DNA of 36,763 nt, taken from assembly GCF_001552375.1 (NCBI RefSeq), contig NZ_BCRB01000035.1, positions 1 through 36,763 of the forward strand, given 5' to 3'. Positions 24,234 through 33,904 of the stretch are shown here, one piece after another (the stretch's first letter is position 1; each line of letters begins with the position of its first letter). The stretch comes from Cellulomonas iranensis NBRC 101100 = JCM 18110 (GTDB taxonomy: Bacteria > Actinomycetota > Actinomycetes > Actinomycetales > Cellulomonadaceae). A program made the translations under genes and the position numbers. The notes beneath the pieces were generated by a model. That model was not told the origin of the DNA and did no database searches. It saw only the letters and a list, made by a program, of their open reading frames with translations.

Positions 24234-24986
24234 ATGACGACCACGGCCCCCGCCCCGCACCCGACGCGCAAGCCCGACGCGCTCACGCGCGCCGACGGCT
24301 CCCCCGTGCGCGCGCTCGTCGTCGACGACGAGGCGACGCTCGCCGAGCTGCTCGCCACGGCCCTGCGGTACGAGGGCTGGCACGTCGAGCACGCGCTCAC
24401 GGGCCAGAGCGCGATCACGAAGGCACGGACGCTCGAGCCCGACGTGATCCTGCTCGACGTCATGCTGCCCGACCTGTCGGGCTTCGACGTGCTGCGCCGC
24501 GTCCGCCAGACGCACCCGCACGTGCCGGTGCTGTTCCTCACGGCCCGCGACGCCGTCGAGGACCGCGTCGCGGGGCTCACCGCGGGCGGCGACGACTACG
24601 TGACGAAGCCGTTCAGCCTCGAGGAGGTCGTGGCGCGCGTGCGGGGCCTGCTGCGCCGCGCGGGCGCGGTCGCGCCGTCGGAGGAGTCCGTGCTCGTGGT
24701 CGGCGACCTCCGCATGGACGAGGACAGCCACGAGGTGTGGCGCGGCGACGACGAGATCCGCCTCACGGCGACCGAGTTCGAGCTGCTGCGGTACTTCATG
24801 CGCAACCCGCGCCGCGTGCTGAGCAAGCCGCAGATCCTCGACCGCGTGTGGCAGTACGACTTCGGCGGGCAGGCGAACATCGTCGAGCTGTACGTGTCGT
24901 ACCTGCGACGCAAGATCGACAAGGGCCGCGAGCCGATGCTGCACACGCTGCGCGGCGTCGGGTACGTGCTGCGCCCGGCGAGATGA
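24234..24986 (+). CDS. OmpR/PhoB-family response regulator
   Basis: 250 residues, with about 25 extra residues at the N-terminus. The receiver domain has the acidic pair Asp31-Asp32, the phosphorylation site Asp75 in DVILLDVMLPD, and Lys125 in YVTKPF. The C-terminal winged helix covers ~155-250, with LTATEFELLRYFMRNPRRVL, then the recognition region NIVELYVSYLRRKID and the wing TLRGVGYVLR. It forms a pair with the next gene, overlapping it by four bases (ATGA). It is of the type seen in TrcR/MprA-like actinobacterial regulators. The stimulus is unknown. Confidence 0.94.
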   Translation: MTTTAPAPHPTRKPDALTRADGSPVRALVVDDEATLAELLATALRYEGWHVEHALTGQSAITKARTLEPDVILLDVMLPDLSGFDVLRRVRQTHPHVPVLFLTARDAVEDRVAGLTAGGDDYVTKPFSLEEVVARVRGLLRRAGAVAPSEESVLVVGDLRMDEDSHEVWRGDDEIRLTATEFELLRYFMRNPRRVLSKPQILDRVWQYDFGGQANIVELYVSYLRRKIDKGREPMLHTLRGVGYVLRPAR

Positions 24987-26572
24987 CCCCGGCGGGCGAC
25001 CTCCGGGACGCCGCGCCCCGTCGCCGCGCGCGCTGGTCGCTGCGGCGCCGGCTCGTAGCGGTCGTCCTGGGGCTCGTCCTGCTGGTGGGCGTCGCGATGG
25101 GCGTCGTGTCGACCCTGGCGCTGCGCGGCTCGCTCGTCGCGCAGGTCGACCAGCGCGCGGTCGCGGCCGCGGCGCGCGCGGTGCAGGCGACGGAGGGCGG
25201 CGGGGGTCTCGGCGTGGTGCCGCCGCGGCCGGACGGTGACGACGACGACCGACGCCACGGGGACCGGCCGCCGCCGCTGCTCGTGCCCGGCCAGGACGTC
25301 GGCACCGTGAGCCTCGTGGTCGGCGCCACGACGACGGACGGCGCGCACCTCGCGCAGGACGGCTACCGGCGCCTCACCGACGCGCAGGTCGCGGCGCTGC
25401 GCGGCGTCCCCGCGGACGGCGCGCCGCACTCGGTGCTGCTCGACGACCTCGGCACGTACCGCGCGGTCGCGCTGCGCGACGACGACGGCGTGCTGGTGGT
25501 CAACGCGCTGCCGACGTCGGGCGTCGACGCGACCGTCGGCCAGTACGTGGTCATCGAGGTGCTGCTGGCGGCCGGTGCGCTGCTCGTGGCGGGCGTCGGC
25601 GGCTCGCTGCTGGTGCGCCGGGAGCTCGCGCCGCTGACACGCGTCGCCGCGACCGCCGCACGCGTCGCCGAGCAGCCGCTCGCGCGCGGCGAGGTCGAGA
25701 TCGTGGCGCGCGTCGACCCGCGGGACACCGACCCGTCGACGGAGGTCGGGCAGGTCGGCGCGGCGCTCGACCGCATGCTGGGGCACGTCGAGCACGCGCT
25801 CGCGGAGCGGCACGCGTCGGAGTCGCAGGTGCGGCGGTTCGTCGCCGACGCGAGCCACGAGCTGCGCACGCCCCTCGCGTCGATCCGCGGGTACACCGAG
25901 CTCGTGCGCCGCTCGCCGGACGCGCTGCCGCCCGACGCGGTCGCGGCGCTCGCGCGCGTCGAGGCCGAGGCGGTCCGCATGAGCGCGCTCGTGGACGACC
26001 TGCTGCTGCTCGCGCGGCTCGACGCGGGCCGCGCGCTCGAGCGCGAGCCGGTCGACCTGGGGGTGCTGGCGGTCGACGCGGTCGCGGACGCGCACGCCGC
26101 GGGGCCGGACCACGTGTGGCGGCTCGACCTGCCGGGCAGCGACGACGACGGCGACGACGCGGCCGACGACGAGCTGACGGTCCTCGGCGACGACCACCGG
26201 CTGCGCCAGGTGCTGGCGAACCTCACGTCGAACGCGCGCCGCCACACACCGCCCGGCACGCGCGTCGACGTGGGCGTGCGGCGCGACGGCGCGGACGTGG
26301 TGCTGACGGTCACCGACGACGGCCCGGGCGTGCCGCCCGACCTCGCGGGCTCGCTGTTCCAGCGGTTCACGCGCGGTGACGCGTCGCGCAACCGGGCCGC
26401 CGGCTCGACGGGGCTGGGGCTCGCGATCGCCCACGCGGTCGTGACGGCGCACGGCGGGACGCTCACGTGCACGTCGGCGCCGGGCCGCACGACGTTCGCG
26501 GCACGGCTGCCCGCCGCGGGTCCCACCCGTCCGGGTGACACGGCGGCGGCGACGGGCGCGGTCGGTACCTGA
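24983..26572 (+). CDS. Membrane sensor histidine kinase
   Basis: 529 residues. Membrane helices near 24-46 and 188-211 enclose an extracellular sensor region of about 140 residues, with a Pro/Asp-rich insert (residues ~70-95). A HAMP linker follows. The dimerisation/phospho-acceptor helix has DASHELRTPL with His292. The ATP-binding domain shows N (ANLTSNARRHTPPG), G1 (DDGPGVPP), F (LFQRFTRGD) and G2 (GSTGLGLAIAHAV) boxes. An acidic stretch (DDDGDDAADDE) sits in a loop before the N box. It phosphorylates the preceding regulator. Translation is coupled to it through the ATGA overlap. Confidence 0.95.
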   Translation: MTPAGDLRDAAPRRRARWSLRRRLVAVVLGLVLLVGVAMGVVSTLALRGSLVAQVDQRAVAAAARAVQATEGGGGLGVVPPRPDGDDDDRRHGDRPPPLLVPGQDVGTVSLVVGATTTDGAHLAQDGYRRLTDAQVAALRGVPADGAPHSVLLDDLGTYRAVALRDDDGVLVVNALPTSGVDATVGQYVVIEVLLAAGALLVAGVGGSLLVRRELAPLTRVAATAARVAEQPLARGEVEIVARVDPRDTDPSTEVGQVGAALDRMLGHVEHALAERHASESQVRRFVADASHELRTPLASIRGYTELVRRSPDALPPDAVAALARVEAEAVRMSALVDDLLLLARLDAGRALEREPVDLGVLAVDAVADAHAAGPDHVWRLDLPGSDDDGDDAADDELTVLGDDHRLRQVLANLTSNARRHTPPGTRVDVGVRRDGADVVLTVTDDGPGVPPDLAGSLFQRFTRGDASRNRAAGSTGLGLAIAHAVVTAHGGTLTCTSAPGRTTFAARLPAAGPTRPGDTAAATGAVGT

Positions 26573-26594
26573 CGGGGCGACGACCGTCGCCCCG
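26573..26594 (+). terminator. Hairpin after the histidine kinase gene
   Basis: CGGGGCGAC pairs with GTCGCCCCG around a GACC loop, starting at the base after the stop codon. The nine-base GC stem lacks a U-tract. Confidence 0.55.
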
Positions 26595-26616
26595 CGGACG
26601 AGGGACGGGGACGACC

Positions 26617-27015
26617 GTGCTCACCGACGCGCACGCCTTCAGCGGCTTCTCGGTCGACGACCTGGACGCCGCCGAGCGGTTCTACTCCGACGTGCTGGGC
26701 CTGCCGGTCGAGCGCACGCCCCAGGGGCTGTGGCTGCGGGTGGGCGTCCACGAGCCCCCGGGCACGCCCGCGACCGACGTCTTCGTCTACCCGAAGGGCG
26801 ACGCGCACCGCCCTGCGACGTTCACGGTCCTCAACCTCGCGGTCCACGACCTCGAGGGCGTGGTCGCGTGGCTGCGGTCCCGCGGCGTGACGTTCGAGCG
26901 GTACCCGGGGCTCGAGGCCGACGCGTCCGGGATCGTGCGCGGCGGCGACGCGGGCCCGGACATCGCGTGGTTCACCGACCCGGCGGGCAACGTCGTCGCG
27001 GTGCTGCGGCGCTGA
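26617..27015 (+). CDS. VOC (glyoxalase/dioxygenase fold) protein
   Basis: 132 residues, the length of a single VOC module with its two beta-alpha-beta-beta-beta units. The first starts AFSGFSVDDLDAAERFYSDV and leads into LGLPVERTPQGLWLRV, the second is FTVLNLAVHDLEGVVAWLRSRG and ends WFTDPAGNVVAVL. This is the common bacterial glyoxalase/bleomycin-resistance-like fold. Such proteins bind a metal and act on or sequester small molecules, but family members are too diverse to name a substrate. GTG is used as start, with a purine-rich GAGGGACGGGGA upstream. It sits behind the two-component genes but after a hairpin, so it is probably separate. Confidence 0.8.
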   Translation: MLTDAHAFSGFSVDDLDAAERFYSDVLGLPVERTPQGLWLRVGVHEPPGTPATDVFVYPKGDAHRPATFTVLNLAVHDLEGVVAWLRSRGVTFERYPGLEADASGIVRGGDAGPDIAWFTDPAGNVVAVLRR

Positions 27016-27046
27016 CGCGGCACGTCGGGCGCCGCGCGGCGACCCG

Positions 27047-27847
27047 TCAGAGGCCGTAGGCGCGGTAGGCGTCGAGCACGTCGGCCAGGGGCGCGGTCAG
27101 CTGCAGCACGGCCGTGCCGTTGCGCCAGACAGCGACACCGGTGCCGTCGCCCGCGTCGGCGACCGTGTACGTGCCGACGACCTCGCCGCCGACGGTCACG
27201 TCGCCCGACTCGGGCAGGTCGGGGGCGTCGGGGTCGACGGGGGTCGCGCCGGTGTCGGGCGCCGGCACGGGCAGCGTCGCCGCGACCTGCTGCTGCAGGG
27301 CGGTCGCCGCCTCGGGGCTCTCGAGCTGTGCGGCACGCACGGTGACGGTGCCGCCGGCCCCGTCGGTCAGCGTCTCGACGTACGCCTCGACGGCGCCCGC
27401 CGCGAGCCGCTCGGCGTCCTCCTGCGACGACGCGAGCGCGTACTGCAGGACGGTGGTCGGCAGGGCCGCCGCGAACGCCGTCGTCGCCTCGCGCGCGACG
27501 GGCGCCGTCGCGGGCGTGGGGGCGGGCAGCACGACCGTCGACGCGGTGCCGGTCGGGGCGGCCCCCGCACCGCGGTCCCGCGTCAGGAGGATCCCCGCGA
27601 CGGCACCGGCGACGAGCAGGACGACGACGCCGACGACGACGGGCAGCAGCCACGCCGGGCGGCCGCGACCACGGTCGTCGTGCCGGGCCGGGGCCGGCTC
27701 CGGGGCCGCGGACGCGCCGGACGGCGCCCACGCGGGACGGCCCGCACCGGGGCCGGGCACACCCTGCGGCGTCGCGGCGGGCCGGTGCGTCGGGGCCGCC
27801 GGACCGGGTCGCTGCTCCGGCTGCCCGGGTCGTCCGGTGTCGCTCAT
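27047..27847 (-). CDS. Membrane-anchored protein with a proline/alanine-rich cytoplasmic region
   Basis: 266 residues. The first ~80 residues are rich in Pro, Gly, Ala and Gln, with no fold expected. One membrane helix (WLLPVVVGVVVLLVAGAVAG, ~85-105) follows. The outside part of ~160 residues holds a Thr/Pro linker, then a domain with VLQYALASSQEDAERLAAGAVEAY and beta strands ending with YTVADAGDGTGVAVWRNG. The gene is not recognised; the layout is common in actinobacterial envelope proteins. GAGGGGGA about 7 bases before the ATG supports the start. Confidence 0.7.
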   Translation of the reverse strand: MSDTGRPGQPEQRPGPAAPTHRPAATPQGVPGPGAGRPAWAPSGASAAPEPAPARHDDRGRGRPAWLLPVVVGVVVLLVAGAVAGILLTRDRGAGAAPTGTASTVVLPAPTPATAPVAREATTAFAAALPTTVLQYALASSQEDAERLAAGAVEAYVETLTDGAGGTVTVRAAQLESPEAATALQQQVAATLPVPAPDTGATPVDPDAPDLPESGDVTVGGEVVGTYTVADAGDGTGVAVWRNGTAVLQLTAPLADVLDAYRAYGL

Positions 27848-27926
27848 GCGCGCGTCCCCCTCGGTGTCGCGGCCGACGGCTGCCGGACCAGGGCGCAGCC
27901 TACCCAGGCACCGTCGACCGCCGGCG

Positions 27927-29564
27927 TCACGCGTCGAGGTCGCGCCGGCGGACGCCGAGCAGTCCCGCGCCGACCAGCAGCGCGGCGACGGCCGTGACCG
28001 CGACCGCGGCGCCGGCGTCGAACGGCTCGCCCGGCCGCGACGCGAGGTGCGCGAACGGCGAGAGCGCGTCGGCGCCCGCGGGCAGCAGCGCGGCGAACAT
28101 CCCGACCGTGCCCGTGTACGCGACGTACGACCACACCGCGCCGGACGCGCGCGGCACGAGCCCCACGAGGGCGGTCGCGACGCCCAGCACGACGAGCACG
28201 CCCGGCACGGTGCCGGCCGCTGCACCGAGCAGGCGGCCGACCTGCGACGCGTCGTCGAGCGTGAGCGCCGCGCCGGCGCCCATCACGAGCCCGGCCAGCA
28301 GCATCATGGTCGTCGCGGCGCCGGCCGCGAGCGCGACCTGCGTGCCGAGCCAGCGCACGCGCCCGACGGGCAGCGCGAGGACGGCCGTCGCGCGGCCCGC
28401 GCGCTCGTCGGCGCGTGCGGCCCCGACCGCCGTCGCGGCGTACGCGCCGGCCAGCACGGCGACGAACACGACGTACAGGCCGAAGACCGCGGCGACGGCG
28501 TCGCCCGGGTCACCCAGCAGCACCGACAGGGACGGTTCGTCGCGCACGAACCGCACGACCGCGGACGCGAGCACGCCGACGAGCCCCGCGGTCAGCACGA
28601 CGCCCGCGCCCCACGCGAGCACGGACGTCCGCTGCCGCCGCCACGTCAGGCCCACCAGCCCACCGACCCGGCCGCGCGCCGGACCCGGGCGGTCCGGCAG
28701 GAGACCCGTCCCCAGGTCGCGGCGTCGCACGAGCACGGCCGCGAGCGCCACGCTCGCGGCCGCCGCCGCGGCGCTGACGCCCAGCGGCCACCAGCGGTCG
28801 AGCGTGTAGGGCGCGGTGGCCTGCGACCACCCGAACGGCGAGAGCCACGACCACGCGCTCGTGCTGCGCGGACCGTGCACGTCGCCGACCGCGCGCAGCA
28901 CGAACGCGACGCCGACCACGGCGAGGCCGAGCGCGTTCGTCGTGCGCGCGTGCGTGGTGAGCTGCGCCGCGACGGCCGTCGCCGCGGCCACCACGAGCGC
29001 GGCCGCGACGACCGACGCCACGAGCAGCGCCGACCCGGCGGGGTCGAGCTCGGTCGTGAGCAGCGCGGCGAGCAGCAGCACGCCGACCGCGAGCACCTCG
29101 GACGCGGTCGCGAGCAGACCGGCCGCGACGGGCGCCGCGCGCCCCACGGGCTGCGACCGGACGAGCTCGAGACGCCCGTCCTCCTCGGGTGCGCGCAGGT
29201 GCCGCGCGACCGCGAGCACGGCCATGATCGCGACCGGCACCGCGAGCCAGACGCCGAGCTCGTTCGCGGTCATCGCGCCGAGCGTGTAGTCGTCGAGCCC
29301 GTAGCCCGGACCCGCGAGCGCGGTCGCGGCGGGCGACGCGATGAGCGCGGCCCGGGCCGCGAGGTCGGCGGGCGTCGCGTACAGGCCGGCGAGCCCGACG
29401 ACCGAGACCTGGGCCGTGCCCGCGACCGCGACGGCCCAGACGGCGGCGGTCCAGCGGTCGGCGCGCAGCGCGAGGCGCAGCAGCCGTCCCGTGCCGGCCA
29501 GCGGACCGTGCGGCGCGGGCGCGACCCGACCGGGTGCCGACCGCCGCGACGCCGTGGTGGTCAC
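27927..29564 (-). CDS. ABC exporter permease, polyketide-antibiotic-exporter-like
   Basis: 545 residues with about twelve membrane helices in two halves. Each half starts with a cytoplasmic stretch ([16 protein letters not shown], then [20 protein letters not shown]) and contains a long loop between helices, the pattern of the ABC-2-type 'exporter of polyketide antibiotics' family. GTG 29564 overlaps the ATPase stop by four bases. The N-terminal tail of ~25 residues is Arg/Pro-rich. With the ATPase it would form a drug or lipid exporter in the cytoplasmic membrane. The substrate is unknown. Confidence 0.87.
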   Translation of the reverse strand: MTTTASRRSAPGRVAPAPHGPLAGTGRLLRLALRADRWTAAVWAVAVAGTAQVSVVGLAGLYATPADLAARAALIASPAATALAGPGYGLDDYTLGAMTANELGVWLAVPVAIMAVLAVARHLRAPEEDGRLELVRSQPVGRAAPVAAGLLATASEVLAVGVLLLAALLTTELDPAGSALLVASVVAAALVVAAATAVAAQLTTHARTTNALGLAVVGVAFVLRAVGDVHGPRSTSAWSWLSPFGWSQATAPYTLDRWWPLGVSAAAAAASVALAAVLVRRRDLGTGLLPDRPGPARGRVGGLVGLTWRRQRTSVLAWGAGVVLTAGLVGVLASAVVRFVRDEPSLSVLLGDPGDAVAAVFGLYVVFVAVLAGAYAATAVGAARADERAGRATAVLALPVGRVRWLGTQVALAAGAATTMMLLAGLVMGAGAALTLDDASQVGRLLGAAAGTVPGVLVVLGVATALVGLVPRASGAVWSYVAYTGTVGMFAALLPAGADALSPFAHLASRPGEPFDAGAAVAVTAVAALLVGAGLLGVRRRDLDA

Positions 29565-30481
29565 CGCTCCCCCACGCCGAGCGTCGCGAGCTCGTCGCTG
29601 TACTCGCGCAGGAACAGGTCCTCGAGCGTCGGCGGGTGCGCCGTCACGGACCGCACGCCGTGCGCCGCGAGGACGCCCAGGACGGCGTCGAGCGCGGGCG
29701 CGTCGGCGGCGAGGGTCACGCGGTCGTCGTCGACCCGCACGTGGTGCGCGCCCGCGATCCCGTCGAGCGCGGTGCGCGCGCCCGCGGCGTCGGCGAGGCC
29801 CGCGACGACGGTCGTGCGCGTGAGGCCGCGCAGGTCGTCGAGCGTGCCGGTGCTCACGGCACGGCCGCGGCGGATGATCGTCACGCGTGCCGCGAGCGCC
29901 TCGACCTCGGCGAGCACGTGGCTCGAGAGCAGCACGGTGCGCCCCTCGGCGGCCGCCTCGCGCACGACCTCCTGGAACACGGCACCCATGAGGGGGTCCA
30001 GGCCCGACGTGGGCTCGTCCATGAGCAGCAGCTCGACGTCGGCGGCGAGCGCCGCGACGAGCGCGACCTTCTGGCGGTTGCCCTTGGAGTAGGCGCGGGC
30101 GCGCACGCGCGGGTCGAGCTCGAACCGTTCGACGAGCTCGTCGCGCCGCCGCGGGTCGAGCCCGCCCCGCAGCCGCCCGAGCAGGTCGATCGTCTCGCCG
30201 CCCGTGAGCTGCGGCCACAGCGTGACGTCGCCGGGCACGTACGCGAGGCGCCGGTGCAGCGCCACGGGGTCGCGCCACGGGTCGCCGCCGAGCAGCGCGA
30301 CGTCGCCCGCGTCGGCGCGCAGCAGCCCGAGCAGCACCCGCACGGTGGTCGACTTGCCGGCGCCGTTGGGCCCGAGGAACCCGTGCACCTCGCCCGTGCG
30401 GACGGTGAGGTCGAGGCCGTCGAGCGCGCGGCGGCGCCCGAACGTCTTGACCAGGCCGCGCACGGCGATCGCGTCGGTCAT
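29561..30481 (-). CDS. ABC exporter ATP-binding protein
   Basis: 306 residues. The Walker A is GPNGAGKST, the signature segment reads [15 protein letters not shown] (so SKGNR replaces LSGGQ), and the Walker B with D-loop is [13 protein letters not shown]. The H-loop SSHVLAEVE follows. After ~220 a C-terminal regulatory extension of ~80 residues is present, as in the drug-exporter group (DrrA-like). ATG 30481 overlaps the TetR stop by four bases (ATGA), with AGGAG before it, so the three-gene TetR-ATPase-permease unit is translationally coupled throughout. Confidence 0.94.
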   Translation of the reverse strand: MTDAIAVRGLVKTFGRRRALDGLDLTVRTGEVHGFLGPNGAGKSTTVRVLLGLLRADAGDVALLGGDPWRDPVALHRRLAYVPGDVTLWPQLTGGETIDLLGRLRGGLDPRRRDELVERFELDPRVRARAYSKGNRQKVALVAALAADVELLLMDEPTSGLDPLMGAVFQEVVREAAAEGRTVLLSSHVLAEVEALAARVTIIRRGRAVSTGTLDDLRGLTRTTVVAGLADAAGARTALDGIAGAHHVRVDDDRVTLAADAPALDAVLGVLAAHGVRSVTAHPPTLEDLFLREYSDELATLGVGER

Positions 30482-31158
30482 GGCTGCTCCTGGTGGGTGG
30501 TGGGGTCGACGGGCGGCTCGGGTCGCTCCTGCGTGGCGCGCCACGCGTCGAGGTAGGTGCTGTCGGCGAACAGGCCGTGGGTGTAGAGCTCGAGGCTCGC
30601 GTGCGCGGTGGTGCGGGCCATGTGCGTGAGCGCGGCGGCCGGCTCGGCCGTCGGGGACGGTGCGCGCCCGGCCGCGGCGTCGAGCTGCGTGACGAGCAGG
30701 AGCCCGAGCTGCGCGGCGACGACGTAGCGCGCGCGGCCCTGCGGGTCGCCGGTCGGGCGGACGACGCCGGCCCGCTCACCCTCGGCGAGGTAGGTGAGCG
30801 TGTCGTCGACCATGCCGTCGACGAACCGCGCGGCGCCGGGGCCGCCGTCGAGCACGACGCGGAACAGGTAGGCGACGAGCGGCGCGTACCGGTCCATGGC
30901 GGCGAGCTGGGCGAGCACGGTCGTGGCGGGCTGCGCCATCGCGTCGGTCTTCGCGGCGACGAGCGCGTCGTGCGCGTGCTCGTCGCACGCGGCGCGCAGG
31001 CCGTCCTTGGAGCCGAAGTGGTGGAGGACGAGGGCGGGGCTGACGCCGGCGTCGGCCGCGACCTGCCGCACGCCGACGCCGAAGCCGTCGCGGCCGAAGC
31101 GCAGCATCGCGGCGTCGCGGATGCGGGCACGTGCCGTGAGGTCGTCGACTGATCGCAT
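30478..31158 (-). CDS. TetR-family regulator of the ABC exporter
   Basis: 226 residues. The DNA-binding domain is [17 protein letters not shown], then [20 protein letters not shown], then [13 protein letters not shown]. The C-terminal half is helical and would bind the inducer. It is the first gene of the exporter operon, with a 16-base dyad directly in front of its start codon that covers its -10. Autorepression of the operon is therefore likely, with release when the exported substrate binds (inference). ATG 31158 fits the leaderless pattern, TAGTCT being 7 bases upstream. Confidence 0.9.
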   Translation of the reverse strand: MRSVDDLTARARIRDAAMLRFGRDGFGVGVRQVAADAGVSPALVLHHFGSKDGLRAACDEHAHDALVAAKTDAMAQPATTVLAQLAAMDRYAPLVAYLFRVVLDGGPGAARFVDGMVDDTLTYLAEGERAGVVRPTGDPQGRARYVVAAQLGLLLVTQLDAAAGRAPSPTAEPAAALTHMARTTAHASLELYTHGLFADSTYLDAWRATQERPEPPVDPTTHQEQP

Positions 31159-31174
31159 GTTCAGTAGACTAAAC
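31159..31174 (-). promoter_or_regulatory. TetR operator of the ABC-exporter operon
   Basis: GTTTAGT and ACTGAAC face each other across a CT centre, six of seven positions pairing. The dyad covers the -10 and the predicted transcript start next to the ATG. Confidence 0.65.
31166..31171 (-). promoter_or_regulatory. -10 element, leaderless TetR-ABC operon
   Basis: TAGTCT on the minus strand, 7 bases before ATG 31158, inside the dyad. Confidence 0.6.
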
Positions 31175-31238
31175 GCCGGTTCAGCCCGCGGGCAACCCCC
31201 TCACGCCGAGCCCCGCGGGCGATGTCGGCGCCTGGCCG

Positions 31239-31244
31239 TAGCGT
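31239..31244 (+). promoter_or_regulatory. -10 element, leaderless radA
   Basis: TAGCGT ends 7 bases before GTG 31252. This sets the radA start ten codons after the first in-frame ATG. Confidence 0.6.
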
Positions 31245-31251
31245 GCACGCC

Positions 31252-32682
31252 GTGAGCCAGACGACGACCCGCCGCGCGCGCACCGCCGACAAGTCCGCCG
31301 AGCGCCCCGGCTTCCGCTGCACCGAGTGCGGCTGGACCGCCACCAAGTGGGTCGGCCGCTGCGGCGAGTGCCAGGAGTGGGGCTCGGTCGTCGAGGACGC
31401 CGGCCCCGGCTCGGGCGGCCCGCGCACGGTCGCGGTCGCCCCCACGCGCAACCCCGCGCGCCCCATCCACGAGATCGACGTCGAGTCCGCCGCCGCACGC
31501 CCCACGGGCGTCGACGAGCTCGACCGCGTGCTCGGCGGCGGGCTCGTGCCCGGCGCCGTGGTGCTGCTCGCGGGCGAGCCCGGCGTCGGCAAGTCGACGC
31601 TGCTGCTCGACGTCGCGGCGCGCGCCGCGCGCACGGGCCGGCGCGTGCTCTACGTGACGGGCGAGGAGTCCGCGGCGCAGGTGCGGCTGCGCGCCGGTCG
31701 CATCCACGCGCTCGACCCGGCGCTGCTGCTCGCGGCCGAGACCGACCTCGGCACCGTGCTCGGCCACGTCGAGGCCGTCGACCCCGACCTGCTGGTCCTC
31801 GACTCGGTGCAGACCGTCTCGAGCGCGCAGGTCGACGGCGCACCCGGCGGCGTCTCGCAGGTCCGCGAGGTCACGGCCGCCCTCATCACGGCCGCCAAGT
31901 CGCGCGCGCTGCCCGTCGTGCTGGTCGGGCACGTGACGAAGGACGGCTCGGTCGCCGGCCCGCGCACGCTCGAGCACCTCGTCGACGTCGTGTGCCAGTT
32001 CGAGGGCGAGCGCCACTCGCGCCTGCGGCTGCTGCGCGCGACCAAGAACCGCTACGGCCCCACCGACGAGGTCGGCTGCTTCGACCTGTCGGAGCACGGC
32101 ATCGTCGGCCTGGCCGACCCGTCGGGGCTGTTCACCTCGCGCCTCGTCAGCGACGTGCCGGGCACGTGCCTCACGGTGACGCTCGAGGGCCGCCGCCCGC
32201 TCGCGGCCGAGGTGCAGGCGCTCGTCGCACCGAGCGTCGTGCCCAACCCGCGGCGCACCACGAGCGGCGTCGACGGCAGCCGCCTCGCGATGGTCCTCGC
32301 GGTCCTGCAGCGGCGGCTCGGCGCACGGCTCGCCGACCAGGACGTCTACGTGTCGACCGTCGGCGGAGCGCGCGTCGTCGAGCCCGCCGCCGACCTCGCG
32401 CTCGCGCTCGCCGCCGTCAGCGGGCGCGAGAACGTCCCGGTCCACGCGGGCCTCGTCGCGGTCGGCGAGGTCGGGCTCGCGGGCGAGATCCGCCCCGTGC
32501 CCGGCGTCGGACGGCGGCTCGCCGAGGCCGCTCGGCTGGGCTGCTCGCGCGCCGTCGTGCCCGCGGGCACGCTCGCCGAGGTCGCGGTGCCCGACGGGCT
32601 GCGGGTCGTCGAGGCCCCCGACCTCGCCGCGGCCGTGCTCGCGGGCCTGGCGCCCCAGGACCCGGCCGACGGCTCACGGTGA
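31252..32682 (+). CDS. radA: DNA repair protein RadA
   Basis: 476 residues. The N-terminal zinc finger has Cys23, Cys26, Cys37 and Cys40 (FRCTECGW and GRCGECQEWG). The RecA-like core has the P-loop GEPGVGKST with Lys114, the Walker B strand LLVLDSVQT, and the RadA-specific KNRYG with Lys265. The last ~150 residues are the Lon-protease-like domain (LEGRRPLAAEVQALV and GEVGLAGEIRPVPG). RadA helps to process recombination intermediates by branch migration. GTG 31252 is preferred to the in-frame ATG 31222 because a -10 lies between them. It precedes disA, a common actinobacterial neighbour. Confidence 0.96.
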   Translation: MSQTTTRRARTADKSAERPGFRCTECGWTATKWVGRCGECQEWGSVVEDAGPGSGGPRTVAVAPTRNPARPIHEIDVESAAARPTGVDELDRVLGGGLVPGAVVLLAGEPGVGKSTLLLDVAARAARTGRRVLYVTGEESAAQVRLRAGRIHALDPALLLAAETDLGTVLGHVEAVDPDLLVLDSVQTVSSAQVDGAPGGVSQVREVTAALITAAKSRALPVVLVGHVTKDGSVAGPRTLEHLVDVVCQFEGERHSRLRLLRATKNRYGPTDEVGCFDLSEHGIVGLADPSGLFTSRLVSDVPGTCLTVTLEGRRPLAAEVQALVAPSVVPNPRRTTSGVDGSRLAMVLAVLQRRLGARLADQDVYVSTVGGARVVEPAADLALALAAVSGRENVPVHAGLVAVGEVGLAGEIRPVPGVGRRLAEAARLGCSRAVVPAGTLAEVAVPDGLRVVEAPDLAAAVLAGLAPQDPADGSR

Positions 32683-32757
32683 CGCGGGCCCCTCACGCGC
32701 AGGTCGGCAGGTGAGACACCCGTGGCCAAGGTCTCGGCCGATCCGTCGCGCCACCGA

Positions 32758-32763
32758 TACGAT
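32758..32763 (+). promoter_or_regulatory. -10 element, leaderless disA
   Basis: TACGAT ends 6 bases before GTG 32770. Confidence 0.6.
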
Positions 32764-32769
32764 TCACGC

Positions 32770-33846
32770 GTGCCGCACCCGCACCACCAGGACGACCTGC
32801 TGAGGTCGACGCTCGCCGCGGTCGCGCCCGGCTCCGAGCTGCGCGACGGTCTCGAGCGGATCCTGCGCGGCCGCACGGGCGCGCTCATCGTGCTCGGGAT
32901 GGACGAGACGGTCGACTCGATCTGCTCCGGCGGGTTCGTGCTCGACGTCGAGTTCTCCGCGACCCGCCTGCGCGAGCTCGCCAAGATGGACGGCGCCGTG
33001 GTCATCGACCCCGTGCGCGACCGCATCGTCCGCGCCGCCGTGCAGCTGCTGCCCGACTCGTCGATCCCCACGACCGAGTCCGGCACGCGGCACCGCACCG
33101 CCGAGCGCGTCGCGCGCCAGACGGGGCTGCCCGTGATCTCGGTGTCCGCGTCGATGCGCATCATCCAGCTCTACGTGGGCGACCAGCGGCACGTCCTCGA
33201 GGACTCCCCCACCATCCTGTCGCGCGCCAACCAGGCCCTCGCGACGCTCGAGCGGTACAAAGCCCGCCTCGACGAGGTCAGCGGCACGCTGTCGGCGCTC
33301 GAGATCGAGGACCTCGTCACGGTCCGCGACGTCTCCGCCGTCGTGCAGCGGCTCGAGATGGTGCGCCGCATCTCCGACGAGATCGCCGGGTACGTCGTCG
33401 AGCTCGGCAGCGACGGCCGTCTGCTCACGCTGCAGCTCGACGAGCTCGTCGGCGGCGTGGGCACCGAGCGCGAGCTCGTCATCCGCGACTACGTCGACAC
33501 CACGCGGCGCGCGGTCGAGACCGTGCCCGACGCGCTCGCCGAGCTGGACTCGACCCAGCTGCTCGACATCGCGCACATCGCGCGCGTGCTGGGGCTGCCC
33601 GGCGGCGGCGAGGAGCTCGACGCTGCCGTGGGGCCCCGCGGCTACCGACTGCTGTCGAAGGTGCCGCGCCTGCCCCGTCCCGTGGTCGACCGGCTCGTCG
33701 ACCACTTCGGCGGCCTGCAGAAGCTCCTCGCGGCCACCATCGAGGACCTCATGGCCGTCGACGGCGTGGGCGAGCAGCGCGCCCGCTCGGTCCGGGAGGG
33801 TCTGTCGCGGCTCGCCGAGTCGAGCATCCTCGAGCGCTACGTCTGA
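32770..33846 (+). CDS. disA: Diadenylate cyclase, DNA integrity scanning protein DisA
   Basis: 358 residues, the usual length. The N-terminal diadenylate cyclase domain has DGA (Asp74-Gly75-Ala76) and RHRTAER (Arg107-Thr110), which bind ATP and catalyse c-di-AMP formation. A helical spine follows (~150-290), then the C-terminal helix-hairpin-helix domain ([20 protein letters not shown], then [16 protein letters not shown]) that binds branched DNA. It makes the second messenger c-di-AMP and links it to DNA status; RadA, encoded just before it, is a known regulatory partner in other bacteria. GTG 32770 is preferred to GTG 32722, since a -10 lies 6 bases before it. Confidence 0.96.
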   Translation: MPHPHHQDDLLRSTLAAVAPGSELRDGLERILRGRTGALIVLGMDETVDSICSGGFVLDVEFSATRLRELAKMDGAVVIDPVRDRIVRAAVQLLPDSSIPTTESGTRHRTAERVARQTGLPVISVSASMRIIQLYVGDQRHVLEDSPTILSRANQALATLERYKARLDEVSGTLSALEIEDLVTVRDVSAVVQRLEMVRRISDEIAGYVVELGSDGRLLTLQLDELVGGVGTERELVIRDYVDTTRRAVETVPDALAELDSTQLLDIAHIARVLGLPGGGEELDAAVGPRGYRLLSKVPRLPRPVVDRLVDHFGGLQKLLAATIEDLMAVDGVGEQRARSVREGLSRLAESSILERYV

Positions 33847-33858
33847 CCGCGGCGGCGC

Positions 33859-33873
33859 CGTGCCCGCGGCACG
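33859..33873. terminator. Small hairpin between convergent genes
   Basis: CGTGCC pairs with GGCACG around CGC, in the 58-base gap between disA and the opposing gene. The stem is only six bases. Confidence 0.3.
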
Positions 33874-33904
33874 CCGACCCGGTGACGTGCCGCCCCGCGA
33901 CCCG

